Source: Penicillus capitatus (Eukaryota; Chlorophyta). Taken from it: a DNA stretch of 64,000 bases. Under the pieces are notes generated by a model. That model was not told the DNA's origin. It made no database searches and was given only the letters and a program-made list of their open reading frames with translations. Both the position numbers and the translations under genes were made by a program. Each line of letters starts with the position of its first letter. The stretch's first letter is position 1. Positions 54,449 to 64,000 of the stretch are shown one piece after another. The stretch is taken from positions 248,001 to 312,000 of the forward strand of contig OZ287700.1 in NCBI GenBank assembly GCA_965649825.1. The letters are read 5' to 3'.

Positions 54449-55270
54449 ATGTCCACATGGCCTCAACGAAAACCGAAGACGTGTGTGCTCTGTGGGCTTG
54501 GCGAAGACGGTTCTTGTGACAACGTCGAGCTTACCGTCCGTCGCGAAGACAGTTGCACTCAAACAGAACCTGACGAAGTTCGTCGCCCCGCGACGCGCGA
54601 GAAGGCGTTGACGGAACGTCGCTGTACAGAGAACGACGTGGCGTTGCCGCACTTCCACATAGACCCGTCGTTCTCAAAACTCTTTCAATTGACTAAAGTC
54701 GAGCACCCGATAGACACAAGGCGGAACGGAGAGCCAAGTGAGGAGAGTGAGATGAAGGGACCGTCTGGGGAACGACCGCTCCTCGTATCCAGTCGCACGT
54801 GGTGCTCCGTCAATATCAGTGGACCGCGTCTGAACAAACTGTGTGATTTATTGGACGAACTCGGTGTGGACCAAGAAACGTGGGACAAAAGGAACAGAAC
54901 TGTATGGTGTTTTATGCTGGGGGACTATCTGAGAACTGTTGGGACGACCCGCATTCAGCGCCAAGACGTCAAAAGGCGTTTCGATGTGCTGAAGCGCGTG
55001 GAAGACATCCTCGAGATCTGCCCAGATGCGCATCCGGAGGCCGCTTTCGATTTGTGTGTGACGCAATCCGATGCCGGACCAGTTGAGTTTCGGGCGCTGA
55101 AGGATAAGATTCGTCAGGTCTTTCGCGCAGAAAGCGGCAGAATTCTGCGTCATCTGACCCGCGCTGAGATGAGAATGCTGGAACGAACGCCTCTGGCAGA
55201 AGAAGCTTGGCCACTTCAGAAACGCGGAATGGGCAGCATGGCATTTTTTGGCTCTCTCCTGAATCTATGA
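54449..55270 (+). CDS. Cys-rich CPGAHP family protein, copy H (plus strand, dispersed)
   Basis: Intronless, 273 aa. It keeps CVLC at the N-terminus, but the second cluster (CCxxCC in others) has decayed to VRREDSC, so a full zinc site is unlikely. Core intact: KRVEDILEICPDAHPEAAFDLC, AGPVEFRALKDKIRQVFRAE, RILRHL, RTPLAEEA. It ends soon after, like the short copies F and G. It lies 20 kb from the array on the other strand, showing that the family also moves or survives outside tandem blocks. Confidence 0.75.
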   Translation: MSTWPQRKPKTCVLCGLGEDGSCDNVELTVRREDSCTQTEPDEVRRPATREKALTERRCTENDVALPHFHIDPSFSKLFQLTKVEHPIDTRRNGEPSEESEMKGPSGERPLLVSSRTWCSVNISGPRLNKLCDLLDELGVDQETWDKRNRTVWCFMLGDYLRTVGTTRIQRQDVKRRFDVLKRVEDILEICPDAHPEAAFDLCVTQSDAGPVEFRALKDKIRQVFRAESGRILRHLTRAEMRMLERTPLAEEAWPLQKRGMGSMAFFGSLLNL

Positions 55271-56731
55271 GCGTGCTACACAGTGATCTCTCCCATTTGC
55301 TGAGAACAGAACCTGTCAAGGACAGGACAACCGACGAATCAAACATTATATCTTGGCTGTGATTGAGGGTTTTGGCGATAACAGGGTTTGGCGATCCGTT
55401 TTGGATGTTGGAGACAAGCTTCCGAACGGACAGTGCCGTGCATTAGATGATAGAGTGTGACATCGACATCGCATCACGCTGAGGTTTATTGCGAGCTGAT
55501 GTGGTTCGGCATCGGATGTTCTCGATCTCGACAGCCACATGTATCGCATTGCCTCAGCAAACTAGCTAGTTGTGACCAAATCGAGCACCTTGTGTATCTT
55601 CGCTGTAAAGAAATTTAATGTTTCGGCAGCGCGCCGTCCGACTGTCTTCGACTCCATCGCCTGTGCTGCGGAGAGAGTCATGGGAACGTCGCCATCAGAC
55701 CGACGGCGATCGCTCGATGGTATACAGAGTGGTACGTTTTTGATGAACTGTGACTGAGCACGTGTTTACTTCGTGCTGACTGACTGACTCGACAGGAAAA
55801 ACGAGTAGTGGAGCGCTGTCCGGAATGCTAACCTGGATTGCTGTCTCCTACGTAATTGATAGGCTGCATTTTGCAAAGATATTCAAACTTCTTTGCCTGA
55901 AAAATAATCCGCGGGAGATACGCCGAAAGGTGTTCCATGTTCAAGTTTGGCGTAACTTTCAGCGATGACGACCGACGCATTATGGAGGTCGTTAAGAAGG
56001 CAGAAATCGTCCTTGGTGTCACTAAGCTCGACGTGTGCAGAACAGAGGCACAACAGTGAACAATGTGTCGGACATTGCAAGCAGTGACCCTTGATCCAGA
56101 AGCGAATTGCCGATCATCCCCTCTTAATTCGGATACTTCCCCGAGCGTTTCAGTGCAACGGCGTTATCTCTGATCAGAAAAAGCAGGAGGCTTCAGCAGA
56201 AAAAACACAAACCCTATCACTGTTTGCCGAGCGACTGAACACTCGCGGTCCTGCTCCGTGATCCGCAGTTCGCTATCTTGATGTTCTACACTTGGAGAAT
56301 CGATTCTGAAGCGTCGTTTCGTCCTTTCGTGCATTGTTGTGTGATTCTATGTGCGTGTTAACAAACAAGTGCCGATGACAGATAAACTTCGTTGCAGTAT
56401 GGGTCGAGGCTGTTCATCGCCTTACGACCCCCGAGGCAGGAAGATCAGAGTATATCACCTATCGCGTGGAAACGAGAAGCGAATTCGTTCCTTCGTGTCA
56501 TGCCAATACCGACAAGGTGAAGTTACACGGAAAAGACAGTCTGTTCTAACAATACTGTCTGTCCTCTATAGATTTTGTGATCGACAATGTTCCAGGGCAC
56601 AAGGAAGACAGAGGTCTGAATCCATCGTATCCTCCACAACATACAGACTTCCAACTGTTTTAGACTGCGTCCCAAAAAAAGGCGTGGAAATATTAATGCA
56701 GAATGACGGTGAAAACGACATGACCTCTATT
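55271..56731. other. Intergenic region (about 1.46 kb)
   Basis: No supported gene. A 142-codon plus-strand ORF (56351-56779) overlaps the 3' end of the ThDP enzyme on the other strand and has no domain. Confidence 0.4.
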
Positions 56732-58539
56732 CTACTGCAAAACTGCTTCGATCACGAATGGACCCTTATTCGCTTCTAAGGCGGTTCGGAAATAATGCAC
56801 CAGCTCCTGTGTGTTCCGAGCTTTCTCGGCACGAATCCCCATCGACCCCGCGAGTTGCACCCAGTCGATGGCCGGTTTCGAGAGATCGGTCATCTGTGAC
56901 AGTGCCGAGCCCCTAAAATTCTGAATGTTCTGTCGCGCTGTTTCACGTTTGAGTATAGTGTAGCTCCTGTTGGAGCAAATAATGGTGATAATGTTCAGGT
57001 TCTCCTTTGCTTGTGTCCAGAATGCCTGTCGTTATCAGATCGTTCATCGAGAAGCAGAGGGTAAGGGACGGACCTGCGGTGAGAACATGGCACTGCCGTC
57101 GGCTTGAAGATTGATAACGATCCGTTCTGGACAGGCGATGGCTGCACCGACCGACATTGCGGGCCCGCTGCCGATGGCGCCTCCTGTTAGATGCAGATGT
57201 GTAAACGGCGGACATCCCTTTGAGGATTCCCAATAATGCGCTCCGCTGGTCATAGATTCATCGACGACGATGGCGTTCTCTGGCTGGTACCTAGCGACGA
57301 TCGCACAGAGTTGTTGGGCAGTCAGCGCACCCCTCAAAGCCATGCTTGGGTGAGAGGGCGGTACGAACACACCCGAGCAGTTATGCTCAGGAACAATGGA
57401 TTGCGCGTCCGTCTGCGCGAAGAGGTAGCGGATAGCAGCCTTCGTGGCATTGCCAGCTTCAATTCGCCAAATGCAGTCGTCTCCCAGCGAAACCACTTCG
57501 CTGGGTCCATCCTCATAGCCATAGCAGGCAACGGGTACACGACAGTCCAGGGTCACGATGAGCTCAAATGCAGAGAGTTCCTCCTTGGCTTCTTTGGGGT
57601 ATAGCGGGAGTCGACGCATGTGCGGGCGACCGTAGCCGCGATCGATTCGAGAAAACAAGTAGTGGCAGTACAACACGGCTCCGAGCTTTGCGGCGATCTT
57701 TCCAACCATGACAACGGTGTCATCGTCTGCCAGGGTTGCCTGACCGCCCACCAGGATGGCCACCTTTCCCTGCTCTTTCTCACTTATCTTCTCGACGCAG
57801 TTGTCAAGTAGGGTCCGCATCTCTTCGTTGACGCTGTCCTCTGCCTCTGGCAACGGTGAAGGATGAACCTCGGATGACGCTCCGTCGCTGACTTCTTCCC
57901 ATGACAGATCGTGGGGCACGACGAGTGCAGCAATACGACTCTGTGTAAGATTCTCCGGGTAGAAGTCGGCGTCGCGGTAAGTCTCGCTGGCGGCGAGCTT
58001 CAGGTCTTGAATTGTTCTGGGAACGCGGACGGAGCTTGCCACTGTCCTGACCAGACCTAAAAACACGTCCCGTCCGTCGGTCGCGAAAACGCAGAAACCG
58101 CCGCCGTACCTTCGATGTCCATGTTCAGAGGCACGTCCACTCCGGAGTGCCACGTTGCGACATCTCCGACGATAGCGACGACAGGACTGCGCGCTTTCTT
58201 GGCGTTGTGGAAGTTCGCAATACCGTTGGCGAATCCCGGTCCCATGTGCAGGAGACACGCAGCCGGCTTTCTGCGCATCCTCGCATACCCGTCACACGCA
58301 CCGGAGCAGACGGTTTCGTGCAGGGCGAGCACGGACCGAACTCGCGGTTCCGCGGTCAGGGACTTGACGAGCCACATTTCAGTGGTTCCGGGATTGACAA
58401 AGCAAACGTCGACGCCTGCGTCCGCCAGTGTTTCGACGACAACGTCGGATCCAGTCTTCGCCTTCGGCGCGCCAAAACAGTTCGTGAAGGCGGCACAGGG
58501 CACAGAACTGCGACCGTTCGGGGAACCAAAACGCTTCAT
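56732..58539 (-). CDS. Acetolactate-synthase-large-subunit-like ThDP enzyme
   Basis: Exons 58110-58539, 57074-58056 and 56732-57025 give 568 aa, normal for thiamin-diphosphate decarboxylase/synthase enzymes. Catalytic Glu is in LALHETVCSGACDGYAR (HET motif). The ThDP-Mg2+ motif begins ADGSAM and continues, after the last intron (57026-57073), with FWTQAKENLNIITII. The middle domain has VAILVGGQATLADDD. PGTTEMWLVKSL near the start and SRPVVAI-type segments resemble the bacterial acetolactate synthase-like group rather than eukaryotic plastid ALS. No transit peptide is obvious from ATG 58539 (an open extension reaches 58815). Substrate unknown. Introns lack the recurrent motif. Confidence 0.85.
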
Positions 58540-59178
58540 CGTAACAGACACTGTCGAATCGCGAATGTTAACTGGACGAGAGGTTGAGCAATAAACGTGA
58601 ATAACGCCTCTAGAAGAAGAATAAATAGGAAATGTCGCCTCGCGATGCCGATTGAGCGAGAAGCTGCGTTCCAGACCACCGACGCCTTCGGTCGCCATTG
58701 ACTGTCCTGGCCAATGGAAGAACGCGACTGTTTTGATGATCTGTTGGAGCCACAGAAGACTCGACTGAACTGTTAAGCCACGGAGATGAATCCAGTGGCG
58801 ACGAGAGCGTTGCAAGAGAAACTTTTTCCTCTTCCGCTTTGCTGTCTGCCTGTTCTCGGCGCGTCGATACTGTTAGCAGCAAGCGCGCGTCGATATGAAA
58901 CTCGGATTACAGGCGAGTCCGCGTGAAATCGATTGTTTCTTCGCAGCCGAGTCGGTTTGCGCCACCTCGGCGTCCTGTCGTACGTGTTGAGAATTCTGCG
59001 CGTGAGAGACGACGGTGTCACCGAACCTCTCGGCCATTGAATGGAGTTTTGCTGAAGGAGGCGGTCCTGGAACATGAGCAGGCAGGGCGTCGGGTGGCAA
59101 CGCCACGAGTAGAAATGCTTGCCCATCGTCTTGCATGAAATCGATGAAGCGACGTGCGTTTCGACGATTTGTGCGTCG
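58540..59178. other. Divergent intergenic region (639 bases)
   Basis: Between the ThDP enzyme and the ceramide synthase starts. The ORF extension of the ThDP enzyme (to 58815) could be a transit peptide but looks unlike one. No other gene supported. Confidence 0.35.
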
Positions 59179-60217
59179 ATGGCCGCGGAGCTCGACCCGT
59201 CGACGGCGCTCTTTCAATTCTCGCGCCCCGTCTCGCTGGGCGATACGACGCTGTCGCTGCTGTCTGCCACCGGCGTCGTCGTCGTCCTCATCCCTCTCTT
59301 GCGGGGTCTCCTTGTCTTCACCGTCTTCCGCGTAAGTCAGCCCGCCTGAAGGCACGGCCAAGACGTGTCTGTCCTCTTAGCCCCTCGGCCGATGTCTTCT
59401 GCCGGTTTCTGCACCGAATGGAGCCACGACGAGCAAAAGGCCGCCGATGAGTCTGTTGGAAAAGTGGGAAATGGCATGCTGGTCACTGACCTTTTATGTC
59501 GCGGTGACAGTCGTCGGCCTGGCTGTCACTTCATGTGAGCCTTGGTTCACGAAGCCGGCTCGACTCTGGTACGACTGCGACAGCATCCCGTGCCTGTACC
59601 CCGTGTCCAACGCCTTACTTCTCCAGTACTGTCTGCAACTCGGCTTCTACCTGCAAGCCATCCCAGCGCTTTACATCTGGGACCTAAAGCGGAAAGACTT
59701 CTATCAGATGATGCTGCATCACGTGGCGACGATCGGTCTGATTTGCTATTCGATCCGAACAAACCTCGTCCGAGCTGGCGCGATGATCCTTCTGATCCAC
59801 GACGTGTGCGATGTCCTTATGGAGACGGCGAAGCTTTTCAGGTCCTGTCCCATCAACGACGCCCCTGTGTAGCGCATGGGAAGCGTGTGCTGCAGGTATG
59901 CGCAGTACAACAGACTGGCTGAGGTGACGTTTGGGATCTTCGTGGTGGTGTGGATCGTGCTGCGCATCATCTACTTTCCCTCGCAGCTCATCCGGTCGTG
60001 CCTCGTCGACACCATTGGGTTCATTGCGGTGCCCTACGACATCGAACCGGAGCCGCACTACATCTTCCTGAACGGCCTGCTCTGTCTGCTCTACGTCATC
60101 CACATCTACTGGACGTACCTGATACTGAAGATCGTCTGGTCCGTGCTCGTCGACAGGAAGGAAGTCGACGACGTCCGAGAGGATGAGGAGGACGGAGAGA
60201 CGAAGAAGGACAAGTGA
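59179..60217 (+). CDS. Ceramide synthase (TLC / LAG1 domain)
   Basis: ER enzyme that N-acylates sphingoid bases. Exons 59179-59331, 59381-59841 and 59896-60217 give 311 aa. The Lag1 motif is clear: DLKRKDFYQMMLHHVATIGL with the double His, and LLIHDVCDVLMETAKLF with the conserved Asp, split by intron 59842-59895 just after KLF. Five to six TM segments are visible. The C-terminus is acidic, then Lys-rich (DEEDGETKKDK), as in animal and plant members. It lacks a Hox-like domain. Introns have no recurrent motif. Confidence 0.92.
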
Positions 60218-60989
60218 GGAATGCAGTGTGCTGAGTGATCTGGCTGTTCAGGCGTGTTAAGATCCTGCCCATTCTGATCTTCTATGCTGTCTGTCATGTT
60301 TGGTTCAACCGTTTCGCGTAGGCCGCGTCATGCGTGTGGTCAGAACGATAAAACCCCGCTACACAGATTCACTCGCAAAGTGCAGCAGAACGCAAGCGCG
60401 CTGATTCTGGTCGCCGCCGAAGGTGCCTCAGGAGACTTCATTGCAGCCGCAGGAGTCCCTTTTCCCGACGAGGCAGTCGGACACGAGGCAAGGCGAGGCA
60501 CAGAATCGAGTATCGAATGGCGAATTCTATCCTCTGGCTGTGACACAACGACCACAATTTCTCCCGTTTGCGGTCGATCATGCGTTCAAACCCAGAAGTT
60601 CCCAGGAAGTGTCCGTTCAGGTCGGACTTTGTAACGCGTTCGTTTGCTCGTTTTTTCCCTATTCGTGCGTCAATTCCCAGACGCCTTATACGCTTGGGAA
60701 GGCATTCCTCCCAAACAGTGCTCTCAGCTACGCGGCTCGTCCAGAAAGTTGCAGGTCGTCTATCCATCGACGATCTTCGGGGTCGTTCCTTTTTTTCTGG
60801 TCGTCAGGTGTTAGGCCAAGGAGATGTACAGCGTCAACGACGTCATCGCAGGTCGATACCGCGTTATCGTTGTCCATCCGACCGCACGGGGTCACACGGT
60901 CTGCCACGTAGCAGTTCAGTCGTCTATCGGGCAACCGCATCGGACATTGTTGTGCTGTGGGTCAGTGTGTGCGATTTCCCGACGATGCC
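60218..60989. other. Intergenic region (772 bases)
   Basis: May hold 5' exons of the next gene (a plausible short exon starts at ATG 60824), but splicing could not be resolved. Nothing else supported. Confidence 0.35.
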
Positions 60990-62191
60990 ATGGCTACAGT
61001 GGAATGCGTCGCATTGAACGGTGCACTGCTGCCCAACGCTCTGGGGCAGTACGAGGCAGCACAGCGCGTAAGTTACCGATGTCTTCATCATATGCGACGT
61101 CGAAGGAACGACGGTCTCATAGGAGATGCTGAAGGCGAATAGCCTCAACCAGCGCGGAGTCGAGTACTTTGAGACGGAATCGAAGAGAGGCAAAGTGTTT
61201 CACGTCGTCAAAGTGAGATTCGCAATGCCGCCGTCGCTCCTCGTTCACTGCGTCGGCCCTAGGCGGTCGAAAGCGTCACCGTTCCATCGACGCCTCTCTA
61301 CAGAGACGTGCTGACGAACAGAGTGGAGTCAGAAGTCGACATTGCCGTCGACGTTGGACTCCCAACAGCAGACCCAGTCGAAACGCCAGTCACACCACAG
61401 GCTTCGAGCGTGAGAGTGATTCGACAGAGAGGACTTCATCTCAATGTCGACGTTCAACCACAGTACTTCTGCAAAGGTACACACCGCACCGCCATTTGGG
61501 ACACACGTGTACACTGCCAATGCTTTCTGGTTCGACAGGCTGGAAGCTGCAGTGGCGTTGGTTGCTCGCGCTCGTGTTGACTGTCATCTGGCTCCTTCTC
61601 ACTGCGGTGTCGACAAAACTCGCGTACCGACGCCTGAAAGAGGGAGGTGTGACATTCGCCGCCCGTAGAGGATGTACTGACACTGCGTGCGTGCTTTGCA
61701 GAGTTCTACATCGTGCAAGCTGTTGTGGTGCCGTGCTGGATCGTCGGCATCTGGCTGCTCTATCTCACCGTATCCAAACCTTTCATCCACGAATACCTCC
61801 AGATCACGGCGACGCATTTTGAATTCATTCGGTGGTTCGAAACCCCCTTTCGGAGGAAGGACTCACCATCCGACTTCGGAGACCCAACACCGACGGCCTC
61901 GTTTATAGACAGATTGCTGCTTGGTCAGCGACGGGGCCGGACAGCGGATCTCGATAAGGCTGAAGTGAGAACACACGCACAGAATCGTGTCCCTCCGGAG
62001 CAGTGTGGCGGCTGTAGATCCATGAGGCCACGAATAACTTCGTCCTGATGGAAGGCAATCGTAGCCTGACGTTCCTCACACCGATGTCAGGAAATGAGCA
62101 GCAATGGTTAGTCACACAGGTAAACACGGTTCTTGAGGACATTCGCAATCTCTGCTTGTCGCCTCTGGACACGATGGAAGAGGCCGTATAG
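60990..62191 (+). CDS. Two-TM membrane protein, unrecognised
   Basis: Exons 60990-61067, 61123-61212, 61263-61476, 61539-61646, 61702-61964 and 62018-62191 keep frame and give 308 aa. Upstream exons are possible. Soluble N-terminal part rich in Val/Thr/Asp (SEVDIAVDVGLPTADPVETP), then two TM helices (WLLALVLTVIWLLLTAV, AVVVPCWIVGIWLLYLTV). The C-terminal tail (NFVLMEGNRSLTFLTPMSG, WLVTQVNTVLEDI) looks PH-like in rhythm only. No family can be named. Confidence 0.55.
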
Positions 62192-63356
62192 AACGCTCTC
62201 TACTCTGTCACTTGCGTAGAAGCAATGAGAAGTTTTTGAACGTAAGGCACTGCATTTTTCGTTTCGACCTTCTTAGTGAGAATCGTCAGAATTCCATATC
62301 CTACCTACATCATACTAGATAGATAGGAACGGGACCGGAACTTGCTTTAGGTGGCCCCTTCTTGGCCACAACCATAACGTACGATTAGCATTGCCCAGAA
62401 ATCTGCAGTGTGTGTTTCGGCATTGCATGAACTTGTTGTAACAATTGATCACTTTGGCTTCGATCTCCGACGATCATTTGATCTTCTTTCCATGGTGGAC
62501 GTCGCAGAGATCGGTGAAAAGACCGCTGCGGCATGACGCCCTCGAAGATACCGTCGACGAAACACCTCGCCGAGGACAGAAGCCGTCCAACGGAGAAACG
62601 CGGATCCGATCTGAAGTCGTCTCCGCCGGTGTGCGCTGGTTCGCTCCCTGACGCCTCCGAAGATGACATCTGTTCGGGCTGTCGAATGCAGTACGGTCGG
62701 TACGGCAACCTGAATTCCTCCGTTTGTACACGTCTTGAACGCACTTGCGAGGAGAACGCCGGTCTTGTGATGTGGTCAATACAGAGTGCGTCCGTGGAGG
62801 TGTCGCGATGACGCAAGACAGGTTCCTGTAAACGGTTGGAAGTATTCCACGCAAGGGTCGAGCGGAACCAACTCAAGGCTGTCTTTCGATAACGGTTTCA
62901 TAAGCTTCGTCGGTTCGTCGCTATCTCCTATGGGAACGCATTCCGTGGAGGGCGGAACAGAATCGATGGACCTTGACAGCTGACTGTCTTCACACTCTGA
63001 TCCAAACAAACGCGCCCGAATAGAATCGGCAATCGGCAAAACAACGAGGCGGAGAGGAATTCCCAGAGACGCCGTATCAAGTCGTCGGATTGACGGGGAC
63101 GTGGACGCGCGAAATGAATGGCTTGGTGCTTCTTGCAGAACAGCTCGACAGGACTCGCTGCGCTGACGCCGGTTTGGATCCCTTCGGAGACCAAAAGGCC
63201 TCCGTCGCCCGAATGTTGGGTCGTGAGTGTTGCCAGAAACGTCACATCTTCCCAACGTCAGTCACGTCCACAGCAGAAGACAAATTCCTTCGCGCGCCGT
63301 CGAATCTGTTGTTTGCGGTTTTCTTTTTTCTCTTTGTGATCTTTTGTGAAAAGGGG
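62192..63356. other. Unresolved region (1.17 kb)
   Basis: Minus-strand ORFs at 62385-63255 read partly like coding, for example a stretch ending HFARPRPRQSDDLIRRLWEF, but I could not join them into a gene. No RNA gene or repeat seen. Confidence 0.3.
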
Positions 63357-64000
63357 ATGGACAAGATGAACGAACGGATGCAAACGACGCCACTCTGGAC
63401 CGTCTTGCGTGCGGCGTCGTCATGGATGTCGAAGGTAACCGTCCGGACGTTTCGATTTCCCTTCACCGAGCTTGTGTGCATGAAGGCGCCGGACGGCGTG
63501 GCTTCGGTAGGAAGTTCGCCGAGGAACAACGCGGCAGAGAAGGTACGCCCCGTCGCGAATGCGCCCTCGACTGTCGGTGTTCTGCAGTACGACGCGTTCG
63601 ACAGGGTTGGAATAACGGGGCGCGCCGAGCTCGCTGCCGGACATGTCCTGGATGCAACGAAGGACGTTCTCGCGGATCTGCGCGAGAGAATCGCCGAAGC
63701 CAGAGGCGAGCTGGAGGCCATCGAATCAGAGCTGGCAGAAAGGAAGGCCGAACTCGCAGCAAACGTAGGTGACCAGGCGAGAGGGGACCCTTGCTATCTC
63801 CTTGAGACTGTGCAGGAGAAGGAGGTGGCCGACTCGACACTCCAGAGAGAGATCGCATCGGCGGATGCGGAGTTCCTCGTCTGGCGGAGGCAGGAGTTCG
63901 AACCGCAGCTCGAGAGCATGCAATGGGAGTGGGAGGCGCTGCAGCAAAAGGTGATCCATCCATTCACCAGCCGCCTTACCTCTCCATTCCTTTCTTTCTG
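63357..64000 (+). CDS. Coiled-coil protein, 3' end outside window
   Basis: Open from ATG 63357 to the window end (214 codons) without a stop. Residues 110-150 and 165-200 form acidic/basic coiled coils (ERIAEARGELEAIESELAER, WRRQEFEPQLESMQWEW). No family recognised; unspotted introns are possible because several GT/AG pairs occur. Confidence 0.5.
   Translation, partial: MDKMNERMQTTPLWTVLRAASSWMSKVTVRTFRFPFTELVCMKAPDGVASVGSSPRNNAAEKVRPVANAPSTVGVLQYDAFDRVGITGRAELAAGHVLDATKDVLADLRERIAEARGELEAIESELAERKAELAANVGDQARGDPCYLLETVQEKEVADSTLQREIASADAEFLVWRRQEFEPQLESMQWEWEALQQKVIHPFTSRLTSPFLSF

Noticed and set aside
56351-56779. 142-codon plus-strand ORF as a gene
   Set aside because: Overlaps the coding 3' end of the ThDP enzyme and shows no domain.
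1-64000. Prokaryotic origin, suggested by PPK1, PrxQ and ThDP enzyme
   Set aside because: All three have spliceosomal-type introns and lie among eukaryote-only genes.
1-64000. tRNA or rRNA genes
   Set aside because: No cloverleaf with a consistent GGTTCGA-type T-loop and no rRNA-like stretch was found by eye; a tRNAscan run would settle it.

Overview
This window is nuclear DNA from a unicellular eukaryote. The genes are eukaryote-specific (exocyst Sec5, GPI-anchor subunit PIG-H, ceramide synthase, an AGC kinase, kinetochore Spc25, flagellar CFAP157) and are cut by roughly 120 very short introns, nearly all 40-65 nt. I placed each intron by restoring reading frame and family homology across it. 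Several genes point to a plastid: a TPM/Psb32-type lumen protein with an AxA cleavage site, a tandem GST-N protein like plant At5g03880, and an algal-type GST. CFAP157 and an LRR/IQ protein point to a cilium. A flagellate, plastid-bearing microalga is my best inference. I cannot name the species.

Layout. 0-15 kb is packed housekeeping genes: PurL (cut by the window start), Sec5, GST-N protein, peroxiredoxin Q, a LisH/CTLH/UBA protein, PIG-H, DDX47 and a secreted GGxI/FxxN beta-helix protein. 15.7-17.3 kb is CFAP157. 17.9-34.7 kb is looser and holds seven members of an unrecognised, intronless, Cys-rich gene family, five of them in a head-to-tail array (27.1-34.7 kb). A sulfotransferase, a GST and a small hypothetical gene lie between them. 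34.9-51.3 kb is dense again: choline-transporter-like protein, UBA-PTH2, AGC kinase, DnaJ, TPM protein, polyphosphate kinase, Spc25, LRR/IQ protein and FKBP. 51.3-64 kb is sparser: a small secreted protein, an eighth family member (plus strand), an acetolactate-synthase-like ThDP enzyme, ceramide synthase, a two-TM protein and a coiled-coil ORF running off the end.

Two things stand out. First, about 30 of the introns share a short sequence family built from TCACTC(T)TTT / TCACACTTTT and its reverse complement, often as a hairpin. It occurs in both orientations and is concentrated in particular genes, which fits introner-like (mobile or burst) introns. Second, the eight-member family combines an N-terminal CxxC...CxxCC cluster with a conserved CPGAHPxAAFDFC core that I cannot match to any known family. 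Minor points are a cluster of GC-AG introns in the choline-transporter gene and divergent start codons only tens of bases apart.

All exon boundaries are inferred from the sequence alone; no transcript evidence was available.
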